In this document: positions 45,122 to 54,327 of the stretch, piece by piece
Numbering within the stretch: the first letter of the stretch is position 1
Layout: each line of letters starts with the position of its first letter
Assembly: GCA_963756895.1 (NCBI GenBank)
Contig: CAVWPI010000011.1
Span: forward strand, 310,001-374,000
Reading direction: 5' to 3'
Source of the DNA: DASUAS01 sp963756895
GTDB lineage: Bacteria > Actinomycetota > Acidimicrobiia > IMCC26256 > DASPTH01
DNA length: 64,000 bases
Translations under genes and position numbers: made by a program
The notes under the pieces: generated by a model
Database searches by the model: none
The model's input: only the letters and a program-made list of their open reading frames with translations
What the model was told of the DNA's origin: nothing

Positions 45122-46198
45122 ATGCGAGCCGCCATCCTCACCGCGTACAACGAGCCGCTGGTCATCGAAGAGCTGAGCGCGCCGGCCATCGGTCCGCACG
45201 ACGCCCTCGTGCACATCGACGCGAGCGGTGTCTGCCACTCCGATCTGAGCTTCGCCAACGGCAGCGTGCCGCTGCCGCCGCCGGTGATCCTCGGTCACGA
45301 GGGTGCGGGCACCGTGCTCGCGGTCGGCAGCGACGTCTCACGCGTCAGGGTCGGTGACCGGGTGATCTCGTCGTTCACCCCCGCATGCGGCAACTGCTTC
45401 TTCTGCCTGCGTGACCAGTCGCAGCTGTGCGAGACGATGGGCGCGCACATGTTCGTGCCCAAGGCCACGCGCGCCGACGGCAGTCCGGTGATCGGAGCCA
45501 GCGGTCTCGGCACCTTCTCCGACGAGATGACCGTCGACGAGTCGATGCTGGTGAAGGTCGAGACCGACCTGCCGGCCGAGCAGCTCGCGCTCATCGGTTG
45601 CGCCATCACCACCGGTGTGGGCGCCGCGCTCAACACCGCGCAGGTGAAGCCGGGCGCCACCGTCACCGTGATCGGCTGCGGTGGTGTCGGGCAATCGGTC
45701 ATCCAGGGCGCGCGCATCGCCGGCGCGTCACGCATCTTCGCGATCGACCCGGTGGAGATGAAGCGCAAGACCGCCGAGCAGTTCGGCGCCACCGACCTGG
45801 TCGACCCCGCCGACGGCGATCCGGTCGAGCAGATCCGCGCCGCCACCGGCGGCCGCGGCACCGACTACACGTTCGAGGTGATCGGGCTGCCGGCGACGAT
45901 CCTCCAGGCCTACGAGATCGCCCGCGCCGGTGGCGCCGCGGTCATCGTGGGCATGCCCCGCTTCGACGACACCGTCACCTTCCCGGCGATGTCCCTGTTC
46001 GCCGGCAACAAGTCGATCCTCGGCTGCATGTACGGCTCGGCCCAGGTGCGGCGCGACTTCCCCCGATTCGTGCAGCTGGTCGAGACCGGCCGCCTCGACA
46101 TCGGCTCCATGGTCTCGCGGCACATCCACCTCGACGAGGTGAACGACGCGTTCCGGGCGATGGAAGCGGGCGAGGTCATCCGGAGCGTCATCACCTGA
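45122..46198 (+). CDS. Zinc-dependent alcohol dehydrogenase
   Basis: A 358-residue medium-chain dehydrogenase. The catalytic zinc ligands are in ASGVCHSDLS and LGHEGAG, and the structural zinc four-Cys lobe is CGNCFFCLRDQSQLC. The NAD-binding Rossmann motif is VTVIGCGGVGQSVIQGA, followed by AIDPVEMKR with an Asp that favours NAD. It resembles class III and aryl-alcohol dehydrogenases; the substrate is unknown. ATG 45122 follows AGGGGGAACC. Confidence 0.9.
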   Translation: MRAAILTAYNEPLVIEELSAPAIGPHDALVHIDASGVCHSDLSFANGSVPLPPPVILGHEGAGTVLAVGSDVSRVRVGDRVISSFTPACGNCFFCLRDQSQLCETMGAHMFVPKATRADGSPVIGASGLGTFSDEMTVDESMLVKVETDLPAEQLALIGCAITTGVGAALNTAQVKPGATVTVIGCGGVGQSVIQGARIAGASRIFAIDPVEMKRKTAEQFGATDLVDPADGDPVEQIRAATGGRGTDYTFEVIGLPATILQAYEIARAGGAAVIVGMPRFDDTVTFPAMSLFAGNKSILGCMYGSAQVRRDFPRFVQLVETGRLDIGSMVSRHIHLDEVNDAFRAMEAGEVIRSVIT

Positions 46199-46275
46199 CA
46201 ACTCGGGCATACCCGACTGTAAGAAACCTGAAATGCTTGACCCGGGTACCCCGGGCGACGAGGATCACTGGCCTG

Positions 46276-46533
46276 ATGGGCCTCTCGGCGCGCGACCGTG
46301 CCATTCTCGACTTCGAACGGGGCTGGTGGAGTCGCCCCGGACCGAAGGAGGCTGCCATCCGCACCGAACTGGGGGTCTCCGCGACCCGCTACTACGAGAT
46401 CCTCCGGCACCTCGTCGACGTGCCCGAGGCCTATGACCACGACCCGCTCACCGTGAAGCGGGTCCGTCGCGAGCGCGACCGGCGCCGACGCGAACGCCTC
46501 GAGGGCCGTCGGGCCGATCCGGGTACCCGGTGA
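46276..46533 (+). CDS. DUF3263 domain protein
   Basis: An 85-residue basic protein matching the actinobacterial DUF3263 family: LSARDRAILDFERGWW, then ELGVSATRYYEILRHLVD and a highly charged Arg-rich end. The helix-turn-helix-like centre suggests DNA binding. It overlaps the next gene by four bases and is usually found next to a LytR-C-terminal-type protein, as here. Molecular role unknown. Confidence 0.88.
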   Translation: MGLSARDRAILDFERGWWSRPGPKEAAIRTELGVSATRYYEILRHLVDVPEAYDHDPLTVKRVRRERDRRRRERLEGRRADPGTR

Positions 46534-47030
46534 CGGCGCCGCGCGGTGAACGCCCCGCGCGGTCCCCGGGTGCCTCGGGCGGGGTACGGGGCGCGGTGGT
46601 CATCGGCTTGGCCGTGATCCTCGGGATCGTCGGGCTCCAGATCCTCGACGACTCGGGTGACGGCGGATCGAGCAGCGCCACCGTCACCACCATCGCCGGC
46701 GCGCCGACCAGCGGCGGGACCGCGACCACCCTCGCCCTCCGGGGCAACAACGAGGTACGGGTCAAGGTGTACAACGCGTCGGGTGTGCAGGGCGTCGCGC
46801 AGACGCTGACCGACACCCTCCGCGCCGGCGGGTACAACATGCAGGCGCCCGCCACCGTCGCGGATGAGCGGCAGGGCACGGTCGTCGAGTGCGTGGCCGG
46901 CTTCGAGCGGGAAGCCGTGGTGCTCCAGCTCTACGGCGTCGACGGTGATTCGAAGGTGCAGAAGTACCCGTCGGATCCACCCGAGGGAGCGTCCGAGGCC
47001 GACTGCATCGTCGTCATCGGCACCGCGTAG
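46530..47030 (+). CDS. LytR C-terminal-domain protein, membrane-anchored
   Basis: A 166-residue protein with one N-terminal transmembrane helix (AVVIGLAVILGIVGLQIL), a Ser/Thr-rich spacer and a LytR_C domain (NEVRVKVYNASGVQGVAQTL, GGYNMQAPATV). Such domains occur in cell-wall-associated proteins, but no LCP catalytic domain is present. GTG 46530 overlaps the DUF3263 stop, so the two are co-translated. Confidence 0.85.
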   Translation: MTAPRGERPARSPGASGGVRGAVVIGLAVILGIVGLQILDDSGDGGSSSATVTTIAGAPTSGGTATTLALRGNNEVRVKVYNASGVQGVAQTLTDTLRAGGYNMQAPATVADERQGTVVECVAGFEREAVVLQLYGVDGDSKVQKYPSDPPEGASEADCIVVIGTA

Positions 47031-47047
47031 CGCGAGGCCCGGACACC

Positions 47048-47834
47048 GTGGCCCTCCCGAGCGCGCTCGCGCCCTTCGCGGACGCGCCGGCGCGCGCCGC
47101 CCTGTTCGTCGACTTCGACGGCTCGCTCGCGCCCATCGTGCTCGACCCCGGGGCGGCTCGGCCGTTGCCCGCAGCGCGGGTCGCACTGGCGCGCCTCGTC
47201 CCGCGGCTCGGTGCGGTCGCGGTGGTGAGCGGCCGCCCCGCCGCCTTCCTCCGCGACGCCCTGGCGATCGACGGACTCGACTACGTCGGCACCTACGGCC
47301 TCGAACGGATCGTCGCCGGCGCGGTGGTGCTCGACGAACGGGTGCGCCCGTACCTCGACGCGGTGGCGCAGGCGGCCGACGACGCCGAGGCTGCGCTGCC
47401 CGGCCTACGGGTGGAGCGCAAGGGCGGGGTGGCTGTCACCGTGCACTGGCGCGACCAGCCGGAACGGGGCGAGCAGGCCGCGCGCTGGGCGGCCGAGGCC
47501 GCGCCGCGGCTCGGACTCGAGGCGCCACTGCCGCGGCCGCATGGCCGTCGAGCTGCGACCACCGGTGCCGGTCGACAAGGGCACCACGGTCGCCGACCTC
47601 GCCGCGGGCATGGACGCCGCCGCGTTCGCCGGTGACGACGTCGGCGATCTGCCCGCGTTCGCCGCCCTCCGTGCGCTGGCCGCTGAGGGCGCGCTCGCCC
47701 ACGCGGTGAGCATCGGGGTGACGTCCGCCGAGAGTCCGCCGGAGGTCAGCGCCGCCGACGTCGTGGTCGAAGGACCCGCGGGCCTCGCCGCGCTCCTCGA
47801 CGCGCTCGCCGACGCGATCAGCGCGCCTGGCTGA
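47048..47834 (+). CDS. otsB: Trehalose-6-phosphate phosphatase (frameshifted)
   Basis: OtsB dephosphorylates trehalose 6-phosphate. HAD motif I is LFVDFDGSLAPI, motif II lies at AVVSGRPAAFL, and the late motifs are VPVDKGTTVADL and FAGDDVGDLPAF. Frame is lost at ~47535 after LGLEAPL and resumes at MAVELRPPVPV. The gene runs tail-to-tail with otsA and overlaps it by 17 bases. Confidence 0.88.
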
Positions 47835-49185
47835 GCAGCTTGTCGAGCCAGGTGCGCGGCGTGTGCACCGCGGCGAGGGTACGGAGACGCGCCGCGCGGC
47901 TGGCACGCTCGTCGGCGGGCATGACCAGGGCGCTGTGTAGCGCGTGCGCGCCCTGTTCGATGTCGTACGGGTGCACGGGGAGGACCGCGTCGTGCAGCTC
48001 CTCGTACGCGCCCGCCTCGGGTGAGAGCACCACGACGCCGTCGCGCTGGTTGACGAGCGGCCCTTCCTTCGCCACCAGGTTCAGGCCGTCCTTCACCGGG
48101 TTCACCAGCAACGCGTCGTAACGGGAGAACCCGGCAATGGTCTGCTCGTAGTCGTCGCGGGTGTCGACCACGACGGGCTGCCAGTCGTGCGTCGCCCAGC
48201 GCTCGTTCACGCGCGTCGCGGCCTGGTCGACCTCCTGCTCGTACGCGAGGTACTCGGCCAGGTTGGAGCGCGACCGGTTGAGCATGGCGACGAACACGAC
48301 GCGTTCCCGGCACTCCGGGTGCGAGTCGAGCAGCGCGTCGTACACGTGGAAGCCGCGCACGATGTTCTTGGACAGGTCGATGCGGTCGCTGCGAAGCAGG
48401 AGCTTGCGCTCGCCGACCAGCTCGTCGAGCTCGGCCGCCGCGCGGCGGGCGCCGTCGCTGGTGGCGAGCTCGGCCAGCGCCTCGGGGTCGGGCCCGAGGG
48501 GCGCGGCGTACGCCGGCGTCACGTCGCGCCCGAGGACCTCGCGTGCCGACGCGCTGTACGCCGCCGCCCACCTGGTGGTGTGGAAGCCGGCGGTGACCGC
48601 GCCCATCGAGGAGCAGATCGCCTCGGCCATGTCGGTGGGCAGCACCCGGATCGAGTTGGGTCCGCAGAACGGCGTGTGGGTGAAGTGGGTGAGCAGCAGG
48701 TCGGGTCGGACGGCGCGCACCATGCCCGGCACCAACGCGAGGTGGTAGTCGTGCACGAGCACCTGCTCGCCCTCCGGCGCGCCCTGCACCACCACGTCGG
48801 CGAAGGCTGCGTTCACCGCCACGTAGCCGTCCCACGCCTCGCGCAGATGTCGATCGAACCGCGGGCGGCGGGCGAGGTCGAAGAGGCCGTGGTGCAGGAA
48901 CCACAGCACCGCGTTGGAGATCACGTCGTAGTGCATGCGGTGCAGCGCGGGATCGAGCTCGAGGAGGTGGAGGTCGAGCCCCGGCACCGTCGCCGCGCGC
49001 CCGGCGACCGCCGCCCGGTCACCGTCGTCGATGGCGGCGGCGACCCACGACGGCCGCGTGCCGATGTCGTCGCGCTGGACCAGTGGCAGGAGCGCGCTGA
49101 CCAGACCGCCCGCGCCGCGCCGTGCCGCGAACGATCCGTCGTCGCGCTCCGAGAACCGGTACGGCCCTCGGTGCGTGACGAGCAT
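47818..49185 (-). CDS. otsA: Trehalose-6-phosphate synthase
   Basis: A GT20 enzyme making trehalose 6-phosphate from NDP-glucose and glucose 6-phosphate. Seen are VLVHDYHLALVPGMV (HDYHL), FTHTPFCGPNSIRVLP, RSDRIDLSKNIVRGF and the donor site VNPVKDGLNLVAKEG. ATG 49185 gives 455 residues and overlaps the stop of the upstream treT-like gene (ATGA), indicating co-translation. In place of the usual GGL loop, GAGGLVSAL is present near the N-terminus. Confidence 0.92.
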   Translation of the reverse strand: MLVTHRGPYRFSERDDGSFAARRGAGGLVSALLPLVQRDDIGTRPSWVAAAIDDGDRAAVAGRAATVPGLDLHLLELDPALHRMHYDVISNAVLWFLHHGLFDLARRPRFDRHLREAWDGYVAVNAAFADVVVQGAPEGEQVLVHDYHLALVPGMVRAVRPDLLLTHFTHTPFCGPNSIRVLPTDMAEAICSSMGAVTAGFHTTRWAAAYSASAREVLGRDVTPAYAAPLGPDPEALAELATSDGARRAAAELDELVGERKLLLRSDRIDLSKNIVRGFHVYDALLDSHPECRERVVFVAMLNRSRSNLAEYLAYEQEVDQAATRVNERWATHDWQPVVVDTRDDYEQTIAGFSRYDALLVNPVKDGLNLVAKEGPLVNQRDGVVVLSPEAGAYEELHDAVLPVHPYDIEQGAHALHSALVMPADERASRAARLRTLAAVHTPRTWLDKLLSQAR

Positions 49186-50477
49186 CACTTGCGCAGGGTC
49201 CCGAACAGCGTCAGCCAGTCCTGGAGCTCGCGCGTCGAGAGGAAGTTCTCGCGGACGTGCTCGCGTCCCTGCGCTCCCAGCGCGTCGGCGCCGACCGGGT
49301 CGGCGAGCAGGTCGATCGTGCGCTGGGCGCACTCCTCGACCGAGTCGACGAGGTAGCCGTCGAAGCCGTCACGGATCTGCAGCTTGATGCCACCGGCGCG
49401 ACCACCCACGACCGGGCGGCCCTTCCACAGGCCTTCGCTCACGGTGAGGCCGAAGCCCTCGCGCAGCGACTTCTGGATGACCACCTCGGCGACGCGCTGG
49501 AACGCGTTGATCTGCACCGACCCCACCTGGTGGAGGTTGGACAGCAGGTAGATGTCACGGTCGCCGGCGCGCGCAGCCTCGGTCTCGTCCCAGACCCGGA
49601 ACCCCTCGGGGTCGTCGGTGGCCATCGAACCCGCCAGCACGAGCTGCGCGTCGGGCACTCGCTCGCGCACGATGCGGTACGCCTCGATGACGCCGACCGG
49701 ATCCTTCCACGGGTCGAACCGGCTGACCTGGCAGACGATCGGCCGGTTGACGTCGACCCCGTACTGCTTGGTGAGCTCCTGGCAGAACGGCATGGCCAGG
49801 TCGAGGTTCTTCACCGACAGCGGATCGATGCACGGTGGCGCGTAGAGAACGTGCGCCATGTCGAGCGTGCCCGGGACGAACTCGGGCATCGTCCACACCG
49901 ACGCGTCGTGGAGCTCCACGAAGGGACGGAAGAACTCCCACACCTTCGGGTGCGCGGCGGTGAGGTCGATGTGGCAGCGCCAGATCCAGGTGGTGTCCCG
50001 CATCTGCCCACCGAGGCGCTCGCGCAGGAAGCTGAGCATGGCCGCCGGTTGCGGGTCGTGCACCACCACGAAGTCGTAGTGACCTTCGAGCAGGAGCGCG
50101 TTGTCGAGCACCTTCTCCAGGTAGGTGCGCTGCATCCGCGGGGTCCACTCGATGTCGGCGCCCTGCAGGCCGTTGTGCACCGCCTTGGTGACGGCGAAGA
50201 ACTCGTCGCTGCCGTGCATCACCTGCCAGTCGGCGTCGATGCCGATGCTGCGGAGCAGGGGCACGTGGGTGGCCAGCAGCTCGGCAACGCCACCCCCGTA
50301 CGCGGTGGCGTTCACGTGCAGCACGCGTGCGCCCTGCAGGGGCTCGGCCAGCTCGCGGACGCGGTCGACGGCGTCGCCGCCGACCACCGCGGCGTAGTCG
50401 TCGATGTGCTTCTCGAGCAGGGGGACGCGGTCGAGCACGGACACTCCGGGTGTGCCAGGGGTGGGAATCTCGGTCAA
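49185..50477 (-). CDS. treT: Trehalose synthase, TreT-type GT4 glycosyltransferase
   Basis: A 430-residue GT4 enzyme whose N-terminus is typical of TreT, which makes trehalose from NDP-glucose and glucose: VLHVNATAYGGGVAELLATHVPLL, then FFAVTKAVHNGLQG. Later blocks are VVHDPQPAAML, VSRFDPWKDPVGVIEAY and the donor-binding EVVIQKSLREGFGLTVSEGLWK. It lies directly upstream of otsA and overlaps it, giving the organism two routes to trehalose in one operon. The reaction direction cannot be told. Confidence 0.85.
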   Translation of the reverse strand: MTEIPTPGTPGVSVLDRVPLLEKHIDDYAAVVGGDAVDRVRELAEPLQGARVLHVNATAYGGGVAELLATHVPLLRSIGIDADWQVMHGSDEFFAVTKAVHNGLQGADIEWTPRMQRTYLEKVLDNALLLEGHYDFVVVHDPQPAAMLSFLRERLGGQMRDTTWIWRCHIDLTAAHPKVWEFFRPFVELHDASVWTMPEFVPGTLDMAHVLYAPPCIDPLSVKNLDLAMPFCQELTKQYGVDVNRPIVCQVSRFDPWKDPVGVIEAYRIVRERVPDAQLVLAGSMATDDPEGFRVWDETEAARAGDRDIYLLSNLHQVGSVQINAFQRVAEVVIQKSLREGFGLTVSEGLWKGRPVVGGRAGGIKLQIRDGFDGYLVDSVEECAQRTIDLLADPVGADALGAQGREHVRENFLSTRELQDWLTLFGTLRK

Positions 50478-50488
50478 TCTATCCAGTG

Positions 50489-51520
50489 ATGCCCTCGGCT
50501 CTGGTGTGCCCCGACAAGTTCAAGGGCTCGCTCAGCGCGGCCAGCGCGGCCGCCGCGATGGTGGAGGGGCTGCGGCGCGCCGGGTTCGACGAGATCGCCT
50601 CCCTCCCGCTCGCCGACGGAGGTGAGGGCACTCTGGACGCACTCGTCGCCGCGCGCGGCGGTTCGCGTAGAAAGGTCACCGTCACGGGTCCGCTCGGCGA
50701 CCCGGTCGACGCCGAATGGGCGCTGCTGCCCGGTGGCGTCGCGGTCGTCGAGATGGCGCGCGCGAGCGGGCTCGGCCTGATGCCGCGCGTGCGCGATCCG
50801 CTGCGAGCGTCGACGCGCGGCACCGGGGAGCTCATCGCGGCGGCGATCCGTGCCGGCGCGCGCCGCGTGATCGTGGGCGTGGGCGGGAGCGCGACGACCG
50901 ACGGCGGTCTCGCCGCCCTGGAGGCGTTGGGGTGGTCGTTCGGCGCGGTGCCGGTGACGGTGGCGTGCGACGTGACCACGCGGTTCCTCGATGCCGCCAC
51001 CGTGTTCGGACCGCAGAAGGGCGCCACCGACGCCCAGGTCGCGCTCCTCACCCGGCGCCTGGCCAGGCTGGCCGACCAGTACGAGCAGCGCACGGGGGTC
51101 GACGTGCGCTCACTTCCCGGCGCCGGCGCGGCCGGTGGCCTCGCCGGCGGTCTCGCGGCCATCGGCGCCGAGATCGAACCCGGCTTCGACGTGGTCGCGA
51201 ACGCGGTCGGGCTCGACGGCGCGCTGGAGGACGTCGACCTCGTGGTGACCGGGGAGGGTCGCCTCGACGCCACCAGCTTCGCGGGGAAGGTCGTGGGCGG
51301 CGTGCTCGAGTGGTCGGCCGACTCGGGCGTGCCCAACGTCGCGGTCGTCGCCGGTCAGGTCACCGACGACGCGCGCGAAGAGATGGCCGTCCACGCGGGT
51401 GCGCAGCTGCTCGCGCTCACCGACCGCGTCTGGCAGTCGGCGGAGACGTTCTCCCGCGCCGCGGTGCTGGTCGAGGAGGCCGCGCTCGAGGCCGGCCGTA
51501 CGGTCGCCGACGCCGGTTGA
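50489..51520 (+). CDS. glxK: Glycerate kinase
   Basis: A class II glycerate kinase of 343 residues: VCPDKFKGSLSAASAA, LADGGEGTLDALV, RVIVGVGGSATTDGGLAAL and VVTGEGRLDATSFAGKV. It phosphorylates glycerate. The position beside gpgS suggests it might recycle glycerate released from glucosylglycerate, which is inference only. ATG 50489 is used. It is divergent from treT with only an 11-bp gap, so the promoters must overlap. Confidence 0.92.
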   Translation: MPSALVCPDKFKGSLSAASAAAAMVEGLRRAGFDEIASLPLADGGEGTLDALVAARGGSRRKVTVTGPLGDPVDAEWALLPGGVAVVEMARASGLGLMPRVRDPLRASTRGTGELIAAAIRAGARRVIVGVGGSATTDGGLAALEALGWSFGAVPVTVACDVTTRFLDAATVFGPQKGATDAQVALLTRRLARLADQYEQRTGVDVRSLPGAGAAGGLAGGLAAIGAEIEPGFDVVANAVGLDGALEDVDLVVTGEGRLDATSFAGKVVGGVLEWSADSGVPNVAVVAGQVTDDAREEMAVHAGAQLLALTDRVWQSAETFSRAAVLVEEAALEAGRTVADAG

Positions 51521-51529
51521 TCGCCGGCG

Positions 51530-51913
51530 TCAGCGCGCGGGACTCTGCAGCGACAGCGTGTTGCCGTCGGGATCACCGAACCAGGCGACGCGCTCACCGC
51601 CCGGCGCGGTCCACGCACCCCGTTCGTCCTGCTCCATGCCGTCGAAGCGCAGGAAGGTGACGCCGCGGGCCACGAGGTCGTCGATCGTGGTGTCGAGGTC
51701 GCCGACCCTCCACCCGAGCACGGTGTACGCGGCGGCAGCCCGCTCGGGCACCGCGGTGATGCGCACCGTCGTGCCGTGCGCGTCGACCACGCACGCGAAG
51801 CCGTCGTCGTCGAGCACGGGCAGACCGAGCACGCCCTCGTAGAACGCGCGGGCCCGTGCGGTGTCGGTGGTCGCGACGAAAGCGACGAGGTCGGCGTCGG
51901 ACAAGTGGGTCAC
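51530..51913 (-). CDS. Glyoxalase/bleomycin-resistance (VOC) family protein
   Basis: A 127-residue vicinal-oxygen-chelate protein: VAFVATTDTARARAFYEGVL and the terminal WFGDPDGNTLSLQSP, typical of glyoxalase-like dioxygenase folds. It overlaps the gpgS stop by four bases (GTGA) and is probably co-translated. The ligand is unknown. Confidence 0.88.
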   Translation of the reverse strand: MTHLSDADLVAFVATTDTARARAFYEGVLGLPVLDDDGFACVVDAHGTTVRITAVPERAAAAYTVLGWRVGDLDTTIDDLVARGVTFLRFDGMEQDERGAWTAPGGERVAWFGDPDGNTLSLQSPAR

Positions 51914-52821
51914 GCGGACAGTTCCCTTCCGAACCGCGCTTGGTACGCGGGCACGGTGAGCATGGGCGGCCGTTCGCGGATCTCGACCGCGATGCGCTCG
52001 GGCTGCTGGTCGTCGTCGTAGCGGACGAGCTCGGCGAGTCGCTTGTCGACCGGCACGCCGGCGCGCCGCAGCCCGGTGACGAGGATCGCCATCGCCTGGG
52101 GCCCCAGCTCCTCGAGCGGGCGGTTGCGGTGCTCGCGCACGTCGAGGTCGACCTGCGCGATGGCATCGATGCCGAAGTTGGCGACCAGGTCGATGAGCAG
52201 TCCGATCTCGACGCCCCAGCCCTCGACGAAGGGGACCGCCTCGAGCAGCCTGCGCCGGCCCGCGTACTCACCGGCCAGGGGTTGCACGAACCCGGCGAGG
52301 TGGGGGAACAGCGACGAGATCACCGGTCGCGCCATGAGCTCGGTGACGCGCCCGCCCCCGGTCGCCTCGCCGTGGAGCGGCCGGCGGTAGTAGCCCTTCA
52401 CGAACCCGATGCCGGGGTCGGTCAGCAAGGGAGCCACCAGCCGGGTGACGAAGTGCGGACCGAAGTTGCGCACGTCGGCGTCGAGCCAGCACACGATGTC
52501 GCCCTCGCAGGCGTAGAGCGACGTCCACAGCGCGTTGCCCTTGCCCGACCCGCGGGGGAGATCGGGAAGGATCTCGTCGACCGGGAGGACTCGCGCGCCC
52601 TCCCAGCTCGCGGCTTCGGCGGTGGCGTCGGTCGAGCCGTCGTCCAGCACCACCACCTCGTCGACGAGGGGTACGTGCTCCACCAGGTTGCGGCGCACGG
52701 TGGCGACGATCTGGCCGACGGTCGCCTCCTCGTTGCGCGCCGGGAGGCAGACCGAGATGGTGGTGCCGGAGGCCTGCTTGGCCTCGACCAGCGTGGCGAC
52801 GTCGGGCGCCGGGTCTGCCAT
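51910..52821 (-). CDS. gpgS: Glucosyl-3-phosphoglycerate synthase
   Basis: A GT81 enzyme that transfers glucose from NDP-glucose to 3-phosphoglycerate, the first step to glucosylglycerate (a compatible solute and precursor of methylglucose lipopolysaccharides). Motifs: ISVCLPARNEEATVG, VVVLDDGSTDAT, the metal site in VCWLDADVRNF, FVKGYYRRPL and GWGVEIGLLIDL. It is 303 residues. No gpgP phosphatase is recognisable nearby. Together with otsA/otsB/treT it defines an osmolyte island. Confidence 0.9.
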   Translation of the reverse strand: MADPAPDVATLVEAKQASGTTISVCLPARNEEATVGQIVATVRRNLVEHVPLVDEVVVLDDGSTDATAEAASWEGARVLPVDEILPDLPRGSGKGNALWTSLYACEGDIVCWLDADVRNFGPHFVTRLVAPLLTDPGIGFVKGYYRRPLHGEATGGGRVTELMARPVISSLFPHLAGFVQPLAGEYAGRRRLLEAVPFVEGWGVEIGLLIDLVANFGIDAIAQVDLDVREHRNRPLEELGPQAMAILVTGLRRAGVPVDKRLAELVRYDDDQQPERIAVEIRERPPMLTVPAYQARFGRELSA

Positions 52822-52891
52822 CGGCCCAGGCTACGACGACCAAACGACGGGAGCGACGGTGGACGGGCGTGATAACTTCTTCGCCGAACGC

Positions 52892-53083
52892 GTTCATCGA
52901 GAGCGGTTGAGGGACAGGCCCTACGACGCCGCGGCAACCAGCATCACGATCGGCCATTCGGGTCGGGCGGATGCCAGGTGCCAATGCCTGAACGATGAGC
53001 AGTCCGAGAGCGGTCCTCCGCTCGAGGCGCTCGAGAGCGCGTCGAGGACGCCGGGTCCACCCGGCTGAACGGAGGAGACCCTC
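52892..53083 (+). ncRNA. SAM-I (S-box) riboswitch with SD-sequestering platform
   Basis: P1 is GTTCATCG (52892-52899) pairing with CGATGAGC (52993-53000). Conserved core elements are GAGGGACAGGCCC (52909-52921), CGGCAACC (52932-52939) and GGTGCCAATGCC (52977-52988), all diagnostic of the SAM-I aptamer. Downstream, GGTCCTCC (53012-53019) can pair with GGAGGAGACC (53071-53080), which includes the Shine-Dalgarno sequence of the next gene. Control is therefore probably translational: SAM binding would hide the ribosome site. It identifies the gene at 53084 as part of methionine metabolism. Confidence 0.92.
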
Positions 53084-54325
53084 ATGGCCCACGTGCACGG
53101 ACTGCGATGTCGGGAGTGCGGACGCGAATACGACGTCGCGCCGATCTTCACCTGTGAATGGTGCTTCGGCCCGCTCGAGGTGGCCTACGACTACGACGCC
53201 ATCCGCGCGGCCACGAGCCGCGAGAAGATCGCCGCGGGACCGTTGTCGATCTGGCGCTACGCCGACCTGCTCCCTGCCGAGCGCAACCCGGCCGTCGACC
53301 TCGGCGCCGGCTTCACCCCGCTCGTGCGGGCCGACCGCCTGGCCGCCGAGCTCGGCCTCGGTGAGGTGTGGATCAAGAACGACACCGTGAACCCCACCAA
53401 CTCGTTCAAGGACCGGGTCACCTCGGTGGCGCTGTCGAAGGCGCTCGAGTTCGGGTTCAAGGTCGCCGCGTGCGCGTCCACCGGCAACCTCGCCAACTCG
53501 GTCGCCGCGCACGCTGCGCACGCGGGGCTGCGCAGCTTCGTGTTCATCCCTGCCGACCTCGAGCAGGGCAAGGTCGTCACCACCGCGGTGTACGGCGGCA
53601 ACGTCGTCGCCATCGACGGCAACTACGACGCGGTCAACCGCCTCTGCGCCGAGCTCGCGGGCACGTATCCGTGGGCGTTCGTCAACGTGAACGTCCGCAC
53701 CTACTACGCCGAGGGTTCCAAGACGCTCGCGTTCGAGACCGCCGAGCAGCTCGGGTGGGAGGCGCCCGACCACGTGGTCGTGCCCATCGCCAGCGGTTCG
53801 CTGCTCACCAAGATCCGCAAGGGCTTCGACGAGCTGTACAAGGTCGGGCTCCTCGACCGCGAGCCTGCGATCCGCGTGTCGGGCGCCCAGGCCGACGGCT
53901 GCTCGCCGGTGGCGAGGGCGTGGCTCGACGGCGTCGACACGATCAAGCCGGTGAAGCCCGACACCATCGCCAAGTCGCTCGCGATCGGCAACCCCGCCGA
54001 CGGCTACTTCGCGCTCGACGCGGTGCGTCAGAGCGGCGGTGGGCTCGCCGCGGTCACCGACGACGAGATCGTCGACGCGATGAAGCTGCTCGCCCGCACC
54101 GAGGGGATCTTCGCCGAGACCGCGGGCGGCGTCACCATCGCCACCTTGAAGCGGCTCGCCGCCGAGGGCATCGTGCGCCCCGACGAGCGCGTCGTCGCCT
54201 ACGTCACCGGTCACGGGTTGAAGACGCTCGACGCGGTCGAGCCCAGCGTCGGCCCCACCGCGACGATCCCGCCCACGCTCGACGCCTTCCACGAGGTGTT
54301 CCCACCCGACGAACTGGAGAAGTAG
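53084..54325 (+). CDS. metM: Threonine-synthase-like PLP enzyme, probable homocysteine synthase MetM
   Basis: A fold-type II PLP enzyme of 413 residues. It starts with a CxxC...CxxC zinc-ribbon-like region (LRCRECGREYDVAPIFTC), then the PLP-lysine motif TNSFKDRVTSVA and the loop ASTGNLANSVAAHAA. By sequence alone it would be annotated thrC. Two facts favour MetM: the SAM-I riboswitch upstream and the sulfur-carrier gene 2 nt downstream. In Streptomyces, MetM converts O-phosphohomoserine to homocysteine using thiocarboxylated MetO. True threonine synthase remains the alternative. Confidence 0.75.
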   Translation: MAHVHGLRCRECGREYDVAPIFTCEWCFGPLEVAYDYDAIRAATSREKIAAGPLSIWRYADLLPAERNPAVDLGAGFTPLVRADRLAAELGLGEVWIKNDTVNPTNSFKDRVTSVALSKALEFGFKVAACASTGNLANSVAAHAAHAGLRSFVFIPADLEQGKVVTTAVYGGNVVAIDGNYDAVNRLCAELAGTYPWAFVNVNVRTYYAEGSKTLAFETAEQLGWEAPDHVVVPIASGSLLTKIRKGFDELYKVGLLDREPAIRVSGAQADGCSPVARAWLDGVDTIKPVKPDTIAKSLAIGNPADGYFALDAVRQSGGGLAAVTDDEIVDAMKLLARTEGIFAETAGGVTIATLKRLAAEGIVRPDERVVAYVTGHGLKTLDAVEPSVGPTATIPPTLDAFHEVFPPDELEK

Positions 54326-54327
54326 GC

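Noticed and set aside
45722..46210. Minus-strand frame opposite the alcohol dehydrogenase
   Set aside because: Antisense shadow of a gene with clear zinc and NAD motifs.
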